Below are positions 1 to 8,584 of a DNA stretch of 64,000 bases, piece by piece (the stretch's first letter is position 1; each line of letters opens with the position of its first letter). Both the position numbers and the translations under genes were made by a program. Location: the NCBI GenBank assembly GCA_015060405.1, contig SUYN01000003.1, positions 1 through 64,000 on the forward strand, written 5' to 3'. This DNA comes from Bacteroidales bacterium. Lineage in GTDB: Bacteria; Bacteroidota; Bacteroidia; Bacteroidales; UBA932. The notes below the pieces were generated by a model that saw only the letters and a list, made by a program, of their open reading frames with translations, had not been told where the DNA came from and did no database searches.

Positions 1-78
1 CATTCCGAACAGAGAAGTTAAGCTCACCATCGCCGATGGTACTGCCCCACCAGGTGGGAGAGTAGGTAGCTGCCACTT
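1..78 (+). rRNA. 5S ribosomal RNA, 3' part
   Basis: The first bases match the conserved interior of bacterial 5S rRNA (CCGAACAGAGAAGTTAAGC), followed by the GGTGGGAGAGTAGGTAGCTGCC block at the 3' end. The 5' part lies outside the window, so this is the tail of an rRNA operon. The exact 3' end is estimated from the usual end near the closing stem. Confidence 0.93.
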
Positions 79-87
79 TTACATACG

Positions 88-119
88 ACACCCTGTCATC
101 ATCAGATGACGGGGTGTTT
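88..119 (+). terminator. Rho-independent terminator of the rRNA operon
   Basis: A 13-bp stem (88-100 with 105-117, one G-U pair) with a 4-base loop lies ten bases past the 5S end. The T-run after it is short. Confidence 0.8.
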
Positions 120-181
120 GCGTATATGCCACTTTGGCTGAATATTTGGTAATGAGGACTTCGGATTTAATTTTGTGTGAT

Positions 182-634
182 ATGTTTTACAATTTTCTTT
201 TCCCTCAGTACCTCAGAGGCAACGGGGCATCTCTTCTCATCCTTATTTTTCGAGTCTTTTTTGGCGTGCTTTTCTTTATTCATGGCATAGACAAGATGAT
301 GAATTTTCAGATTCTGTCTGAGAACTACCCGAGCATTATGGGTCTGGGCAGCTATATGACTCTGATGGTCACTATCTTCTGTGAGTTCTGCTGCTCCCTC
401 TTTCTGATCACCGGACTTATGGTCCGTATCATGCTGCTCCCGATGATCCTGTCTATGGCTGTGGCCTTCTTCGATGTTCATGATGCCATTCTTTCTCAGG
501 GAGAACTCTCTCTGATCTACCTGGTTTCCTTTGTGGTACTCTATTTCACAGGCCCAGGCAAGTATTCGATAGATTATCTCATAGACCTGCGTTTTCAGAA
601 GGAAAAGGCAAGGCAGTCCCAGCTTGATCAATAG
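182..634 (+). CDS. DoxX family membrane protein
   Basis: About 150 residues with four hydrophobic segments. The pattern FRVFFGVLFFIHGIDK followed by a short loop and two further helices is typical of DoxX/DoxD-like integral membrane proteins, whose function is mostly unknown (some are linked to redox or thiol stress). I place the start at ATG 182, because the N-terminus MFYNFLFP resembles relatives. ATG 152 and TTG 134 are in frame upstream and cannot be excluded. It stands alone between the rRNA terminator and the next promoter. Confidence 0.75.
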   Translation: MFYNFLFPQYLRGNGASLLILIFRVFFGVLFFIHGIDKMMNFQILSENYPSIMGLGSYMTLMVTIFCEFCCSLFLITGLMVRIMLLPMILSMAVAFFDVHDAILSQGELSLIYLVSFVVLYFTGPGKYSIDYLIDLRFQKEKARQSQLDQ

Positions 635-662
635 AGCTTGCAATTGTTCCGGTTCTTTTGAC

Positions 663-670
663 TATATTTG
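663..670 (+). promoter_or_regulatory. Bacteroidota -7 promoter box for the esterase gene
   Basis: TATATTTG matches the TAnnTTTG -7 consensus of the Bacteroidota primary sigma factor and lies 26 bp before the ATG at 697. No clear -33 TTTG was found at the ideal spacing. Confidence 0.55.
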
Positions 671-696
671 GGATTGTTATCGATAATCCTTGATAT

Positions 697-1542
697 ATGA
701 GAAAGTCTATCCTTATTTTTTCTGTCATCTTCCTGTCTGTCAGTATGGCAGCTAAGAGCAGGATTGTGACTGTTGACATTGACAGCAGGATCCTTGGTTG
801 TGTAAAGACGACTTCTGTCTATCTTCCAGATGGCTATGATGAGAACACAGGTGATAAGTATCCTGTGCTGTATCTTCTTCATGGTCTTGGAGGCACGCAT
901 GAAACCTGGAAGGAGTATGGCATGCAGACCGTGTGCGACCTTCATCTTGCAGCAGGACTTGCAAAGCCTATGATCATAGTCATGCCGGATGCAAGCGGTG
1001 TCAATCCTAATCACAGGGGCAGAAACAGCGGCTATGCCAATCGTCCGGGATGGAATTATGAGGACTTCTTCTTTCAGGAACTTGTCCCGGCTGTTGAACA
1101 GGAGTTCAGGATACAAGGGGACAGGGAGCATCGCGCAGTTGCCGGCCTGTCCATGGGAGGACACGGAAGTGCATTGTTCGCCATGTATCATCCGGAATAT
1201 TTCTCGTCAGCCTATCTCATGAGCGCACGCCTTTCCGGTGTTCCTGGAGTCTCTGACGACAGGACGGAGGATTATGTCGAGATGCTGAGAGAGTATGAAT
1301 TTACCAGAGTCTTCCCTCAGATGTCTGACAAGGAACTTGCAGAAATTGCCAAGGTAAGATGGTTCCTCGATTGCGGCGATGACGACTATCTTCTTGACGG
1401 CACCCTGACTTTGTTCTCGCAGATGAGGTCAAAGGGCATCCCGGCTGAACTGCGCGTACGGAACGGTGCGCATAACAGGCACTATTGGATAGAGAGTCTT
1501 CCTGTTGCTCTGACCTTTGTCTCAGCCGGCTTTACAGAATGA
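697..1542 (+). CDS. Secreted alpha/beta-hydrolase esterase (esterase D / CE1-like)
   Basis: 281 residues beginning with a Sec signal peptide (hydrophobic ILIFSVIFLSVSMAA), so probably periplasmic or exported. The YLLHGLGGTHETW oxyanion-hole motif near residue 60 and the nucleophile elbow GLSMGGHG near residue 150 are those of the esterase D/feruloyl-esterase-like group. A Asp-rich segment (DCGDDDYL) and the terminal GAHNRHYW supply the likely acid and His of the triad. Substrate is not evident. Relatives near polysaccharide loci remove acyl groups from glycans, but no such locus adjoins it here. It has its own -7 box and ends in a terminator shared with the convergent DUF1015 gene. Confidence 0.82.
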   Translation: MRKSILIFSVIFLSVSMAAKSRIVTVDIDSRILGCVKTTSVYLPDGYDENTGDKYPVLYLLHGLGGTHETWKEYGMQTVCDLHLAAGLAKPMIIVMPDASGVNPNHRGRNSGYANRPGWNYEDFFFQELVPAVEQEFRIQGDREHRAVAGLSMGGHGSALFAMYHPEYFSSAYLMSARLSGVPGVSDDRTEDYVEMLREYEFTRVFPQMSDKELAEIAKVRWFLDCGDDDYLLDGTLTLFSQMRSKGIPAELRVRNGAHNRHYWIESLPVALTFVSAGFTE

Positions 1543-1560
1543 CAGTCAGATAATATATAA

Positions 1561-1590
1561 GGGTGTGGCCTGAAATAAGCCACACCCTTT
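1561..1590. terminator. Bidirectional terminator between convergent genes
   Basis: A perfect 9-bp stem (GGGTGTGGC at 1561 with GCCACACCC ending 1587) with a 9-base loop and a short T-run sits between the stop codons of the esterase gene and the opposing DUF1015 gene. Confidence 0.8.
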
Positions 1591-1610
1591 ATTGTCTGGT
1601 GTTCAGAGAT

Positions 1611-2849
1611 CTATGACAATTTGTGGATTGCGAGTCCCGAGCGGAGCTTAGGCTCGAACCATGTTGTCTTAGGAGGCATGATGTTGCCGCTGTCGGCAAT
1701 GTCTACAAGCTGCTTCATAGACACCGGATAGAGGGCGAAGGCAACTGCCATCTCACCGCTGTCAACTCTGCGTGAGAGCTCTCCGAGTCCGCGGATTCCT
1801 CCTACGAAGTCGATTCTCTTGTCCGTACGGAGATCCTTGATTCCGAGGATCTTGTCCAGAACGAGGCTTGAAAGGATTGTCACGTCGAGGACACCGATAG
1901 GGTCGCTGTCGTCGTAGCGGCCTTCCTTAGCCACGAGAGAGTACCATTTTCCGCCAAGATACATCGAGAACTCGTGAAGTCTGCCCGGTGTGTAGATCTG
2001 GGCACCTTCTTCCTTCACCTCGAAGTCCTCTCCGAGGGCTGCCACCAGCTGTTCAGGAGTGAGGCCGTTAAGGTCCTTTACCACACGGTTGTAGTCAATG
2101 ATCTTGAGGTGGCTCTCAGGGAATACCACTGCCATGAAGTAGTTGTACTCCTCGTCACCTGTATGGTCAGGATTCTTTCCACGCTTCTCGGCTCCGACAA
2201 GAGCTGCAGCTGCAGTACGATGGTGGCCGTCAGCAACATAGAATGCAGGAACCTCGGCGAAGAGTTCTGTGAGTCTCTGAATGTCTTCATCATGGTCAAT
2301 CACCCAGAAGTGATGTCCGAAGCCGTCTTCTGCAACAAAGTCATACTCAGGCTCGCCTAGGATGTATCTGTTGACTATGGCGTCGATTTCCGGGGTGTCA
2401 GGATAGGAGAAGAATACAGGCTCGATGTTGGCATCCTGGATGCGGACATGAATCATTCTGTCCTCTTCCTTGTCACGACGGGTGAGCTCGTGCTTCTTGA
2501 TGGTGCCGTCAGCATAGTCATCTGTGTGTGCGCAGACAACAAGTCCGTACTGGGTCCTGCCGTCCATTGTCTGTGCATATACATAATAGCAAGGCTTCTC
2601 ATCCTGGACAAGCCAGCCCTTTTCCTGCCATGTCTTGAAGTTCTCGACAGCCTTGTCGTATGCCGGCTGGCTGTGCTCGTCGATGATAGGGTCGAAGTCG
2701 ATTTCAGGCTTGGTGATGTGAAGGAGTGATTTCTCACCTGCCTCTGCCTTTGCCTCTACTGAATTGAGGACATCGTATGGCCTTGCGGCAACTTCCTCTA
2801 CATACTGCTTAGGCGGACGTACCGCTGCGAATGGTCTTACTTTTACCAT
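1611..2849 (-). CDS. DUF1015 family protein, serine-locus associated
   Basis: 412 residues, the normal length for the DUF1015 family; the N-terminal motif VRPFAAVRPP and the central FYVADGHHRTAAA are family hallmarks. No signal peptide, so cytoplasmic. It begins 12 bp after the 3-phosphoglycerate dehydrogenase gene, in the order serC-serA-DUF1015. The linkage suggests a role in serine metabolism. The classical phosphoserine phosphatase (SerB) is not in this window, so a role near that step is possible but is only inference. The DGHHRTA motif could form a nucleotide- or metal-binding site; I know of no settled activity. Confidence 0.85.
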   Translation of the reverse strand: MVKVRPFAAVRPPKQYVEEVAARPYDVLNSVEAKAEAGEKSLLHITKPEIDFDPIIDEHSQPAYDKAVENFKTWQEKGWLVQDEKPCYYVYAQTMDGRTQYGLVVCAHTDDYADGTIKKHELTRRDKEEDRMIHVRIQDANIEPVFFSYPDTPEIDAIVNRYILGEPEYDFVAEDGFGHHFWVIDHDEDIQRLTELFAEVPAFYVADGHHRTAAAALVGAEKRGKNPDHTGDEEYNYFMAVVFPESHLKIIDYNRVVKDLNGLTPEQLVAALGEDFEVKEEGAQIYTPGRLHEFSMYLGGKWYSLVAKEGRYDDSDPIGVLDVTILSSLVLDKILGIKDLRTDKRIDFVGGIRGLGELSRRVDSGEMAVAFALYPVSMKQLVDIADSGNIMPPKTTWFEPKLRSGLAIHKLS

Positions 2850-2861
2850 GGTGCCGGAGGA

Positions 2862-3773
2862 TTATTTGTTTACCTGGAACTTCGTGCAGCCTGTAGCGAA
2901 GTAGCCAACGATCTGGTTGGCTGCTGCGAGGCCTGCATTCATGTTTGCCTCTGCAGTCTCGGCTCCCTGCTTCTTAGGTGTAGCGAAGATCTGCTTTCCG
3001 TATTTCTCCTTGAGTTCAGCATAGGCTGCCGGAGCGATGTCGGTCGCATATTTGAGGTCAGGCCTTTCTGCAAGGACCTGGTCCAGACCGGCCTCGTCTA
3101 CGATCTCCTTGCGGGCTGTGTTGATGAGGCATCCGCCCTTAGGCATCTTCGAGAGAAGGTCATATCCGAGCATACCCTTTGTCTCAGGCTTTGCCGGGAT
3201 GTTTACAGACACATAGTTACATGTGCTGTAAAGTTCCTCGAGGGTTGCGACTGTGTTCCATCCTTCGTGCTTCTCGGAACGCTGGGCTGCGAAGATGACA
3301 ACCTCCATTCCGAGGGCCTGTGCCTTCTTCGCAACAAGCTGGCCGATGTTGCCGAAGCCCTGGATGCCCATCTTCTTGCCAAGGAGCTCGGCGCCTGTGC
3401 CAGGGTTGAACTGGTTGCGGGCCATGTAGATCATAAGGCCGAGAGCGAGCTCTGCAACCGCATTCGAGTTCTGGCCGGGAGTGTTCATCGCAACGATGCC
3501 ACGTTCGGTGCATGAAGGAAGGTCGAGGTTGTCATAACCTGCACCTGCCCTTACGACGATCTTCAGGTTCTTTGCTGCAGCCACAACGTCTGCTGTCACC
3601 TTGTCGGAACGTACGATGAGTGCATCCGCATCTGCCACAGCCTCAAGAAGCTGCTCCTTTTCTGTGTATTTCTCAAGAAGGGCAAGCTCGTGGCCGGCAC
3701 CTTCTACGATTTCTCTGATGCCGTTTACAGCCGCAGCTGCGAACGGTTTCTCTGTTGCTACTAAAATCTTCAT
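2862..3773 (-). CDS. serA: D-3-phosphoglycerate dehydrogenase (serine biosynthesis)
   Basis: 303 residues of the D-2-hydroxyacid dehydrogenase fold without a C-terminal ACT domain. It should oxidise 3-phosphoglycerate to 3-phosphohydroxypyruvate with NAD+, the first step of serine synthesis. Seen: VRAGAGYDNLDL and NTPGQNSNAVAELALG in the substrate domain, and the Rossmann loop GFGNIG near residue 140. The region that normally carries the catalytic Glu and His (DVFxxEP and TPHIGAST) reads DIAPAA and ATPKKQGAET, so the usual His is a Lys. I recall Bacteroides homologues sharing this, which would make it a lineage variant rather than a broken gene. It lies 59 bp after serC. Confidence 0.88.
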   Translation of the reverse strand: MKILVATEKPFAAAAVNGIREIVEGAGHELALLEKYTEKEQLLEAVADADALIVRSDKVTADVVAAAKNLKIVVRAGAGYDNLDLPSCTERGIVAMNTPGQNSNAVAELALGLMIYMARNQFNPGTGAELLGKKMGIQGFGNIGQLVAKKAQALGMEVVIFAAQRSEKHEGWNTVATLEELYSTCNYVSVNIPAKPETKGMLGYDLLSKMPKGGCLINTARKEIVDEAGLDQVLAERPDLKYATDIAPAAYAELKEKYGKQIFATPKKQGAETAEANMNAGLAAANQIVGYFATGCTKFQVNK

Positions 3774-3793
3774 ATCATGTGGTCAGGTTGTTA

Positions 3794-3812
3794 TCCCCGG
3801 ACGGGCCGGGGA
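3794..3812. repeat. REP-like palindrome between serC and serA
   Basis: TCCCCGG and CCGGGGA arms enclose a short loop within the 59-bp serC-serA gap. It resembles a diverged copy of the GTCATYCCCGRCC-type palindromes at 33906, 57449 and 61288. Confidence 0.45.
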
Positions 3813-3832
3813 CGGAATGTTCTTACTGAGGA

Positions 3833-4906
3833 TTACTTCTTTGAAGCTTCAAACTCCTGCATGCATGCGATGAGAGCCTTCACGCTTTCAACAGGGCAGG
3901 CATTGTAGATGGATGCACGGAATCCGCCGACAGATCTGTGGCCCTTGATTCCCACCATTCCTCTTTCCTTTGCAAAGGTCATGAATTCATCCTGGAGATC
4001 CTCATATCCTGGAGCCATCACGAAGCATACGTTCATGATCGAACGGTCTTCCTTGGCAGCTGTACCTGTGAAATAAGGGTTGCGGTCGATCTCGTCATAA
4101 AGCATTGCAGCCTTTTCCTCGTTGATCTTTCTGATCGCTTCAAGACCACCCTTCTCCTTGACCCACTTGAGAGTCTCGTTCATTACGAAGATAGAGAATA
4201 CAGGAGGTGTGTTGAACATTGACTTGCCGTCGATGTGTGTACGGTAGTCAAGCATTGTAGGGATATAACGGCTTACCTTTCCGAGGGCATCCTTCTTCAC
4301 GATTGCGAAAGTGACACCTGCAGGACCCACGTTCTTCTGTGCACCGCCATAGATGAGGGTGTATTTGCTCACGTCCACCGGACGGCTCATTATGTCTGAT
4401 GACATGTCTGCGATGAGCGGAACAGGGCAATCCATGTCGTACTTGATCTCAGTACCGTAGATTGTGTTGTTTGTTGTGATGTGGAAGTAGTCGAGGTCAG
4501 CAGGGATTTCGTAGCCCTTAGGGATGTAGTTGAAAGTCGTGTCTGCAGATGAAGCGACAGCATATGCGTTACCGATGCCCTTCGCTTCCTTGAGGGCCTT
4601 CTTGGCCCATACGCCGGTCTCAAGGTAACCTGCCTTGTTCTCGAGGAAGTTCATCGCTACGAGGAGGAACTCGAGGCTTGCGCCGCCTCCGAGGAAGAGT
4701 ACCTCGTGAGTGTCAGGAATATTGAGGAGCTCCTTCCAGAGGGCGCGGCACTCGTCCATCACCTCATCCCACTCCTTGCATCTGTGGGATACCTCGATTA
4801 CTGACATTCCTGTTCCTTTGAAGTCCTTAAGAGCTTCGATTGCCTTTTCTACTGCCTGTCTTGGGAGTACGCAAGGTCCTGCGTTGAAGTTATGTGCTAC
4901 TTTCAT
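3833..4906 (-). CDS. serC: Phosphoserine aminotransferase
   Basis: 357 residues, full length for SerC, a PLP-dependent class V aminotransferase converting 3-phosphohydroxypyruvate and glutamate to phosphoserine and 2-oxoglutarate. Seen: N-terminal [11 protein letters not shown], the phosphate/PLP-contact segment [10 protein letters not shown], and the Schiff-base lysine in [12 protein letters not shown] near residue 195; the C-terminal [15 protein letters not shown] is typical of the family. The same enzyme often serves pyridoxine synthesis (4-phosphohydroxythreonine). First gene of the serC-serA-DUF1015 cluster, 63 bp after pyrI. Confidence 0.95.
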   Translation of the reverse strand: MKVAHNFNAGPCVLPRQAVEKAIEALKDFKGTGMSVIEVSHRCKEWDEVMDECRALWKELLNIPDTHEVLFLGGGASLEFLLVAMNFLENKAGYLETGVWAKKALKEAKGIGNAYAVASSADTTFNYIPKGYEIPADLDYFHITTNNTIYGTEIKYDMDCPVPLIADMSSDIMSRPVDVSKYTLIYGGAQKNVGPAGVTFAIVKKDALGKVSRYIPTMLDYRTHIDGKSMFNTPPVFSIFVMNETLKWVKEKGGLEAIRKINEEKAAMLYDEIDRNPYFTGTAAKEDRSIMNVCFVMAPGYEDLQDEFMTFAKERGMVGIKGHRSVGGFRASIYNACPVESVKALIACMQEFEASKK

Positions 4907-4969
4907 TTCAGTGTGTATTATGTAGTTAATAATTTATAATCAATTATCGGCTAAAAATAACGATTTTTT

Positions 4970-5422
4970 CTAAAAAAGCCCTTTTATGTCGGTACTTTTT
5001 TCGCAGAAATGGCATAAAAGTGAAATTTCGTCACCTTTTTTCACTGTCGAGAATCTCGTTGGGACAGGCTGATGGTTAGTGACGCATTTAGGATTGAGGC
5101 ATCTGCCTATCCCATGAATCTCCTGAGGAATCTCCAGCTTCCTCTTTTCCACTACCTTGAAGTCGCGTATGACATTGACAGTAGCCTTGGGAGCGATGAG
5201 CGAAAGCTTGTTCAGCTCCTCATCCTCGAAGAACTTGTCCGCAATCTTGATGATTCCCTTTTTGCCGTGTTGTTTGCTGACGAGGTTTATGCCGATCGTG
5301 ATCTGGCTTCCGATGTCCTTCAGATCGAGGATCTCCAAGGCCTTGTATACGTTTTCGGCAGGTATGTGGTCGAGCACTGTTCCGTTTTCCAATGCGCTGA
5401 CCTTCAGTTCTTTCTGACTCAT
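4970..5422 (-). CDS. pyrI: Aspartate carbamoyltransferase regulatory subunit
   Basis: 150 residues. The N-terminal half is the nucleotide-effector domain (KVSALENGTVLDHIP). The C-terminal half carries the structural zinc site of PyrI: CLNPKC near 108 and CHFC near 137, which contact the catalytic subunit. It should form the allosteric ATCase holoenzyme with the PyrB encoded 61 bp upstream. Full length, ending in the normal short tail. Confidence 0.95.
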   Translation of the reverse strand: MSQKELKVSALENGTVLDHIPAENVYKALEILDLKDIGSQITIGINLVSKQHGKKGIIKIADKFFEDEELNKLSLIAPKATVNVIRDFKVVEKRKLEIPQEIHGIGRCLNPKCVTNHQPVPTRFSTVKKGDEISLLCHFCEKSTDIKGLF

Positions 5423-5483
5423 ATTGTGTTATGTTTCAATGCAGGGGAACCCTGCGTCATTTCTAATTATCCGAAGCTTGACC

Positions 5484-6389
5484 CTATCTGTAGCCAAGAA
5501 GGTAAGAGATGATGGCCATTCTGACATACAGACCGTTCTCGGCCTGCTTGAAGTAGTAGGCGTATGGAGTCTCGTCCACGTCCTGGGCTATTTCATTCAC
5601 GCGAGGCAGCGGATGAAGGATCTTCATGTTCTCCTTCACCTTGGAGAGCATGGACGCATTGAGGCTGAAGCAGTCCTTCACCCTCTCATATTCCATAGGG
5701 TCGGTGAAGCGCTCCTGCTGGACTCTGGTCATATACAGTATGTCACAATTGTCAAGATGCTCTTCGAGCGAGTCGGTCTCGGTGTATTCGATCCCCAGAT
5801 TGTCGAGGTATTCCTTATATTCCTTAGGCATCTTCAGCTCTTCAGGAGCCGTGAATATGAAGCGGGTGTTGAAATGCGACATGGCCTGAAGGAGGGAGTG
5901 GGTGGTGCGTCCGTATTTGAGGTCACCTACCATGTTGATGGTCAGGCCGTCCAGGGTGCCCTGGGTCTGGAGGATGGAGTAAAGGTCCAGAAGGGTCTGC
6001 GAAGGATGCTGGTTGGCACCGTCTCCGGCATTGACAACCGGCACGTCGGCAACTTCAGAGGCATAGCGTGAGCTGCCTTCAAGAGGGTGGCGCATGATGA
6101 TCATGTCCACATAGTTGTTCACCATCTTGATGGTGTCCTTGAGGGTCTCACCCTTGCTCTGGCTTGTGTTCGAGGCATCTGAGAAGCCTATGACCCTTGC
6201 TCCGAGACGGTTTACTGCTGTTTCAAAGCTGAGCCTGGTGCGTGTCGACGGCTCGAAGAACAGGCTGGCGATGACCTTGCCTGTGAGGAAGTCCTGAACC
6301 GGATTCTGCTCGAACTCCTTTGCGGTTTCAAGCACGTGAAGGATCTCTTCCTTTGTGAAATCTCTGATGGAAATAAGACTTTTCTTCAT
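5484..6389 (-). CDS. pyrB: Aspartate carbamoyltransferase catalytic subunit
   Basis: 301 residues. PyrB joins carbamoyl phosphate and aspartate to give N-carbamoylaspartate, the first committed step of pyrimidine synthesis. Seen: the carbamoyl-phosphate loop [13 protein letters not shown] near 50-60, SKGET near 80, the HPSQTLLD segment near 133, and HPLPRVNEI near 264 with its conserved Pro-Leu-Pro loop. The partner PyrI is next in the same direction. The upstream yigZ-like gene ends only 10 bp before this start, so co-transcription is likely. Confidence 0.96.
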   Translation of the reverse strand: MKKSLISIRDFTKEEILHVLETAKEFEQNPVQDFLTGKVIASLFFEPSTRTRLSFETAVNRLGARVIGFSDASNTSQSKGETLKDTIKMVNNYVDMIIMRHPLEGSSRYASEVADVPVVNAGDGANQHPSQTLLDLYSILQTQGTLDGLTINMVGDLKYGRTTHSLLQAMSHFNTRFIFTAPEELKMPKEYKEYLDNLGIEYTETDSLEEHLDNCDILYMTRVQQERFTDPMEYERVKDCFSLNASMLSKVKENMKILHPLPRVNEIAQDVDETPYAYYFKQAENGLYVRMAIISYLLGYR

Positions 6390-6399
6390 ATGGTTATTG

Positions 6400-7014
6400 T
6401 TATATCTCTTCTATGTTGCAGCCTTCCACGTCTCCCATCCTTTCCAGGAATGTGTCGACAAGTGAAAGGCGTACGCTTGTGTCAAGGCTGCACTCCATGT
6501 CGAACTTCTGGTTCTTCTGTTCCAGTTCCATGTCCTTGAAGACTTTCATTACTGAATTCATGCTCATGTAGCCGAAGTGTACACGGAACATCCTCGAGGC
6601 AATCTTCTCAACGATCTGTGCGTTTGCAATGGCGTCGGCTGTGGAGGTCCTGTAGGCTCTGATGAGTCCCGGAATCCCCAGCTTTATGCCTCCGAAGTAT
6701 CTGACGACGACAACCAGGATGTCGCTAAGTCCGTTGGAATCGATCTGTCCCAGGACAGGCCTTCCTGATGAGCCGGAAGGTTCCCCGTCGTCATTGGCCC
6801 TGAACCTGTCGCCTCTGTAGCCGAGCCTGTATGCATAGACATGATGCCTTGCATCGTAATACTCCTTCTTCAGCGAAGCGACGATTTCCTTGACCTCTTC
6901 TTCGGTTTCAACGGGGTAGGCATGGGCAATGAAACGGCTTCCATTGTCCTTGAACAGTCCTCTTGACTCGGAGGCTATGCTCTTGTACGAATCCTGGATC
7001 TGGTTGTTCTCCAT
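6400..7014 (-). CDS. YigZ/IMPACT family protein
   Basis: About 204 residues from ATG 7014 (an upstream in-frame ATG at 7035 would add seven residues). The UPF0029 N-terminal domain shows the signature [24 protein letters not shown] near residues 60-80 and [21 protein letters not shown] near 105-125. The remainder is the DUF1949-type C-terminal domain. The eukaryotic homologue IMPACT regulates the GCN1/GCN2 stress pathway; the bacterial role is not settled. It is the first gene of a possible yigZ-pyrB-pyrI-serC-serA-DUF1015 transcript and diverges from the gene at 7138. Confidence 0.88.
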   Translation of the reverse strand: MENNQIQDSYKSIASESRGLFKDNGSRFIAHAYPVETEEEVKEIVASLKKEYYDARHHVYAYRLGYRGDRFRANDDGEPSGSSGRPVLGQIDSNGLSDILVVVVRYFGGIKLGIPGLIRAYRTSTADAIANAQIVEKIASRMFRVHFGYMSMNSVMKVFKDMELEQKNQKFDMECSLDTSVRLSLVDTFLERMGDVEGCNIEEI

Positions 7015-7072
7015 ACTAAACACCAAATTTAGCAAAATTTCTGTCCAATGTGAAATTTTAGAGAAAATTTAC

Positions 7073-7080
7073 TAACTTTG
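7073..7080 (+). promoter_or_regulatory. -7 promoter box
   Basis: TAACTTTG matches TAnnTTTG. It lies 57 bp before the ATG at 7138 and just before the hairpin at 7085-7114. Confidence 0.5.
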
Positions 7081-7084
7081 ACTT

Positions 7085-7114
7085 CGCTTCTGTGATATAC
7101 AGAGGCGTTTTTTT
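7085..7114 (+). terminator. Terminator-like hairpin in a 5' leader
   Basis: CGCTTCTGT (7085-7093) pairs with ACAGAGGCG (7099-7107, one G-U pair) around a 5-base loop and is followed by seven T residues. It has the form of an intrinsic terminator but stands directly downstream of the -7 box and 23 bp before the next gene. It may instead be a 5' stabilising hairpin or may terminate an upstream short transcript. Confidence 0.5.
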
Positions 7115-7137
7115 AGCCAATTCAATTCTAACTGTCT

Positions 7138-7671
7138 ATGATACTGAAATATAGAGTTTCGCTCCCGAATATAAAGGGATTTGCAAGAATTTACGAGGTA
7201 AAGGACTCCGGCTCGCTTTACGGACTGCACAAGCAGATGAGGGCGGACATGGATTTTCCTCAGGACCAGCTGGTGCTCTTCAAGGCCTTCGATGCTGCAG
7301 GAGAAGTGTCGGCGCGTTATGGAATCTTCGATCTCGGATCCGGCACCATCGATGAGGTGACGTTTGCACAATGCCGTAAGAAGGGGGAGAACAGGTTCAT
7401 ATATTTTTATGACACTACAAACGTCAAGAGCGTCATTGTGACTTTCGAAGGCGAGGGCGGGCAGGAGAAAAGGAATGCCCTTTATCCTCTTCTTGTCGAG
7501 ACCAAAGGTCCTAATCCGATAGATTTCGAGAACGGATATGTCGCTTTCGAGGATCTTCCTGACGACAAGAAGAAGGATCCGGATGATGACGACTTCGATG
7601 ACGATGACGAGGATCTCGATGTCACTGACGATGATGATGACGAGACCGAAGAACTCTATGATGAAGAGTAA
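7138..7671 (+). CDS. pRiA4b ORF-3-like / IS1096 passenger-like acidic protein
   Basis: 177 residues. The first ~145 fit the small beta-rich family annotated as plasmid pRiA4b ORF-3-like (IS1096 passenger TnpR-like), found in Bacteroidota next to miaA without any transposon. The last ~35 residues are almost entirely Asp and Glu (DDDDFDDDDEDLDV, then DDDDDETEELYDEE). No signal peptide or membrane segment. The 3' end overlaps the start of miaA by 14 bp, so translational coupling is probable. Function is unknown; the name is historical and does not imply mobility here. Confidence 0.72.
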   Translation: MILKYRVSLPNIKGFARIYEVKDSGSLYGLHKQMRADMDFPQDQLVLFKAFDAAGEVSARYGIFDLGSGTIDEVTFAQCRKKGENRFIYFYDTTNVKSVIVTFEGEGGQEKRNALYPLLVETKGPNPIDFENGYVAFEDLPDDKKKDPDDDDFDDDDEDLDVTDDDDDETEELYDEE

Positions 7672-8584
7672 AAGGAAACTTCTGGTCATATTGGGGCCGA
7701 CAGCTGTAGGCAAGACAGACTACAGCATCGAGGCTGCGCTCAAATACGATTCGCCGGTTATTTCCTGTGACTCACGTCAGATATATAAGGAGATGTCTAT
7801 AGGGACAGCCGTACCCGATGCTTCGCAGCTGGCTGCTGTGAAGCATTATTTCATTCATTCCCATAGTGTTACCCAACTGTACACCGCCGGTAAGTATGAG
7901 GTCGAGGCTCTGGAACTTATAAACCGGCTCTTCGATGAAGGCCACGAAACCCTTGTCATGGCGGGAGGGTCGGGCTTTTATGTGGACGCGCTGGTCAACG
8001 GTCTGGATGATTTTCCTTCTGCGGATCCTGAGTTGAGGAACACCCTGATGGGGCGTCTTCGTGAGGAAGGTGTCGAGGCGCTCCGGCTTGAGCTCAAGTC
8101 TCTCGACCCTGAGAGCTATGCCACGATAGACATCGCAAACGGACAGAGGGTGGTCAGGGCTCTCGAGGTGTGCCTGATGACAGGCAGGCCGTTCTCTTCC
8201 TTCAAGACTTCCGTGGTGAAGAAGAGGGACTTCGAAATAGAGAAGATAGGGCTGCTGAGGCCTCGTGACATACTATATGACAGAATCAACCGCCGTGTCC
8301 TGAATATGGTGGATGAGGGTCTTGTGGATGAGGTGCGTTCATTGACACAGTACCGTGACCTGGCGGCGCTTCAGACGGTCGGATATAAGGAGATATTCGA
8401 CTGGTTTGATTTCCTTGACGGGAAGGTCTCGGCCGAGGGATGGGGCCCTGCTGCACCGGGCGATGGTCCTGTGACCTCGCTGGAGCGTGCAGTAGAGCTG
8501 ATCCAGAGGAATACACGCCGCTACGCCAAGCGCCAGCTTTCATACTGGGGCCGCGACAAGGAAATCAGATGGATGGAAATCTAG
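7658..8584 (+). CDS. miaA: tRNA dimethylallyltransferase
   Basis: About 308 residues. MiaA transfers dimethylallyl from DMAPP to N6 of A37 in tRNAs reading UNN codons. Seen: P-loop GPTAVGKTDYS at residues ~12-22, the DSRQIYKEMSIGTAVP substrate segment at ~38-54, GGSGFYVDAL near 103 and the GQRVVRALEV motif near 165. I start it at ATG 7658 (7661 is equally possible); the frame is open further upstream, but that stretch is the other-frame reading of the acidic tail of the preceding gene. The stop overlaps the stop of convergent recQ by four bases. Confidence 0.93.
   Translation: MMKSKRKLLVILGPTAVGKTDYSIEAALKYDSPVISCDSRQIYKEMSIGTAVPDASQLAAVKHYFIHSHSVTQLYTAGKYEVEALELINRLFDEGHETLVMAGGSGFYVDALVNGLDDFPSADPELRNTLMGRLREEGVEALRLELKSLDPESYATIDIANGQRVVRALEVCLMTGRPFSSFKTSVVKKRDFEIEKIGLLRPRDILYDRINRRVLNMVDEGLVDEVRSLTQYRDLAALQTVGYKEIFDWFDFLDGKVSAEGWGPAAPGDGPVTSLERAVELIQRNTRRYAKRQLSYWGRDKEIRWMEI

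Noticed and set aside
7538..7657. 40-residue N-terminal extension of miaA
   Set aside because: It is the shifted reading of the Asp-rich tail of the preceding gene (a run of Met/Thr/Arg), and the MiaA P-loop needs no such extension.
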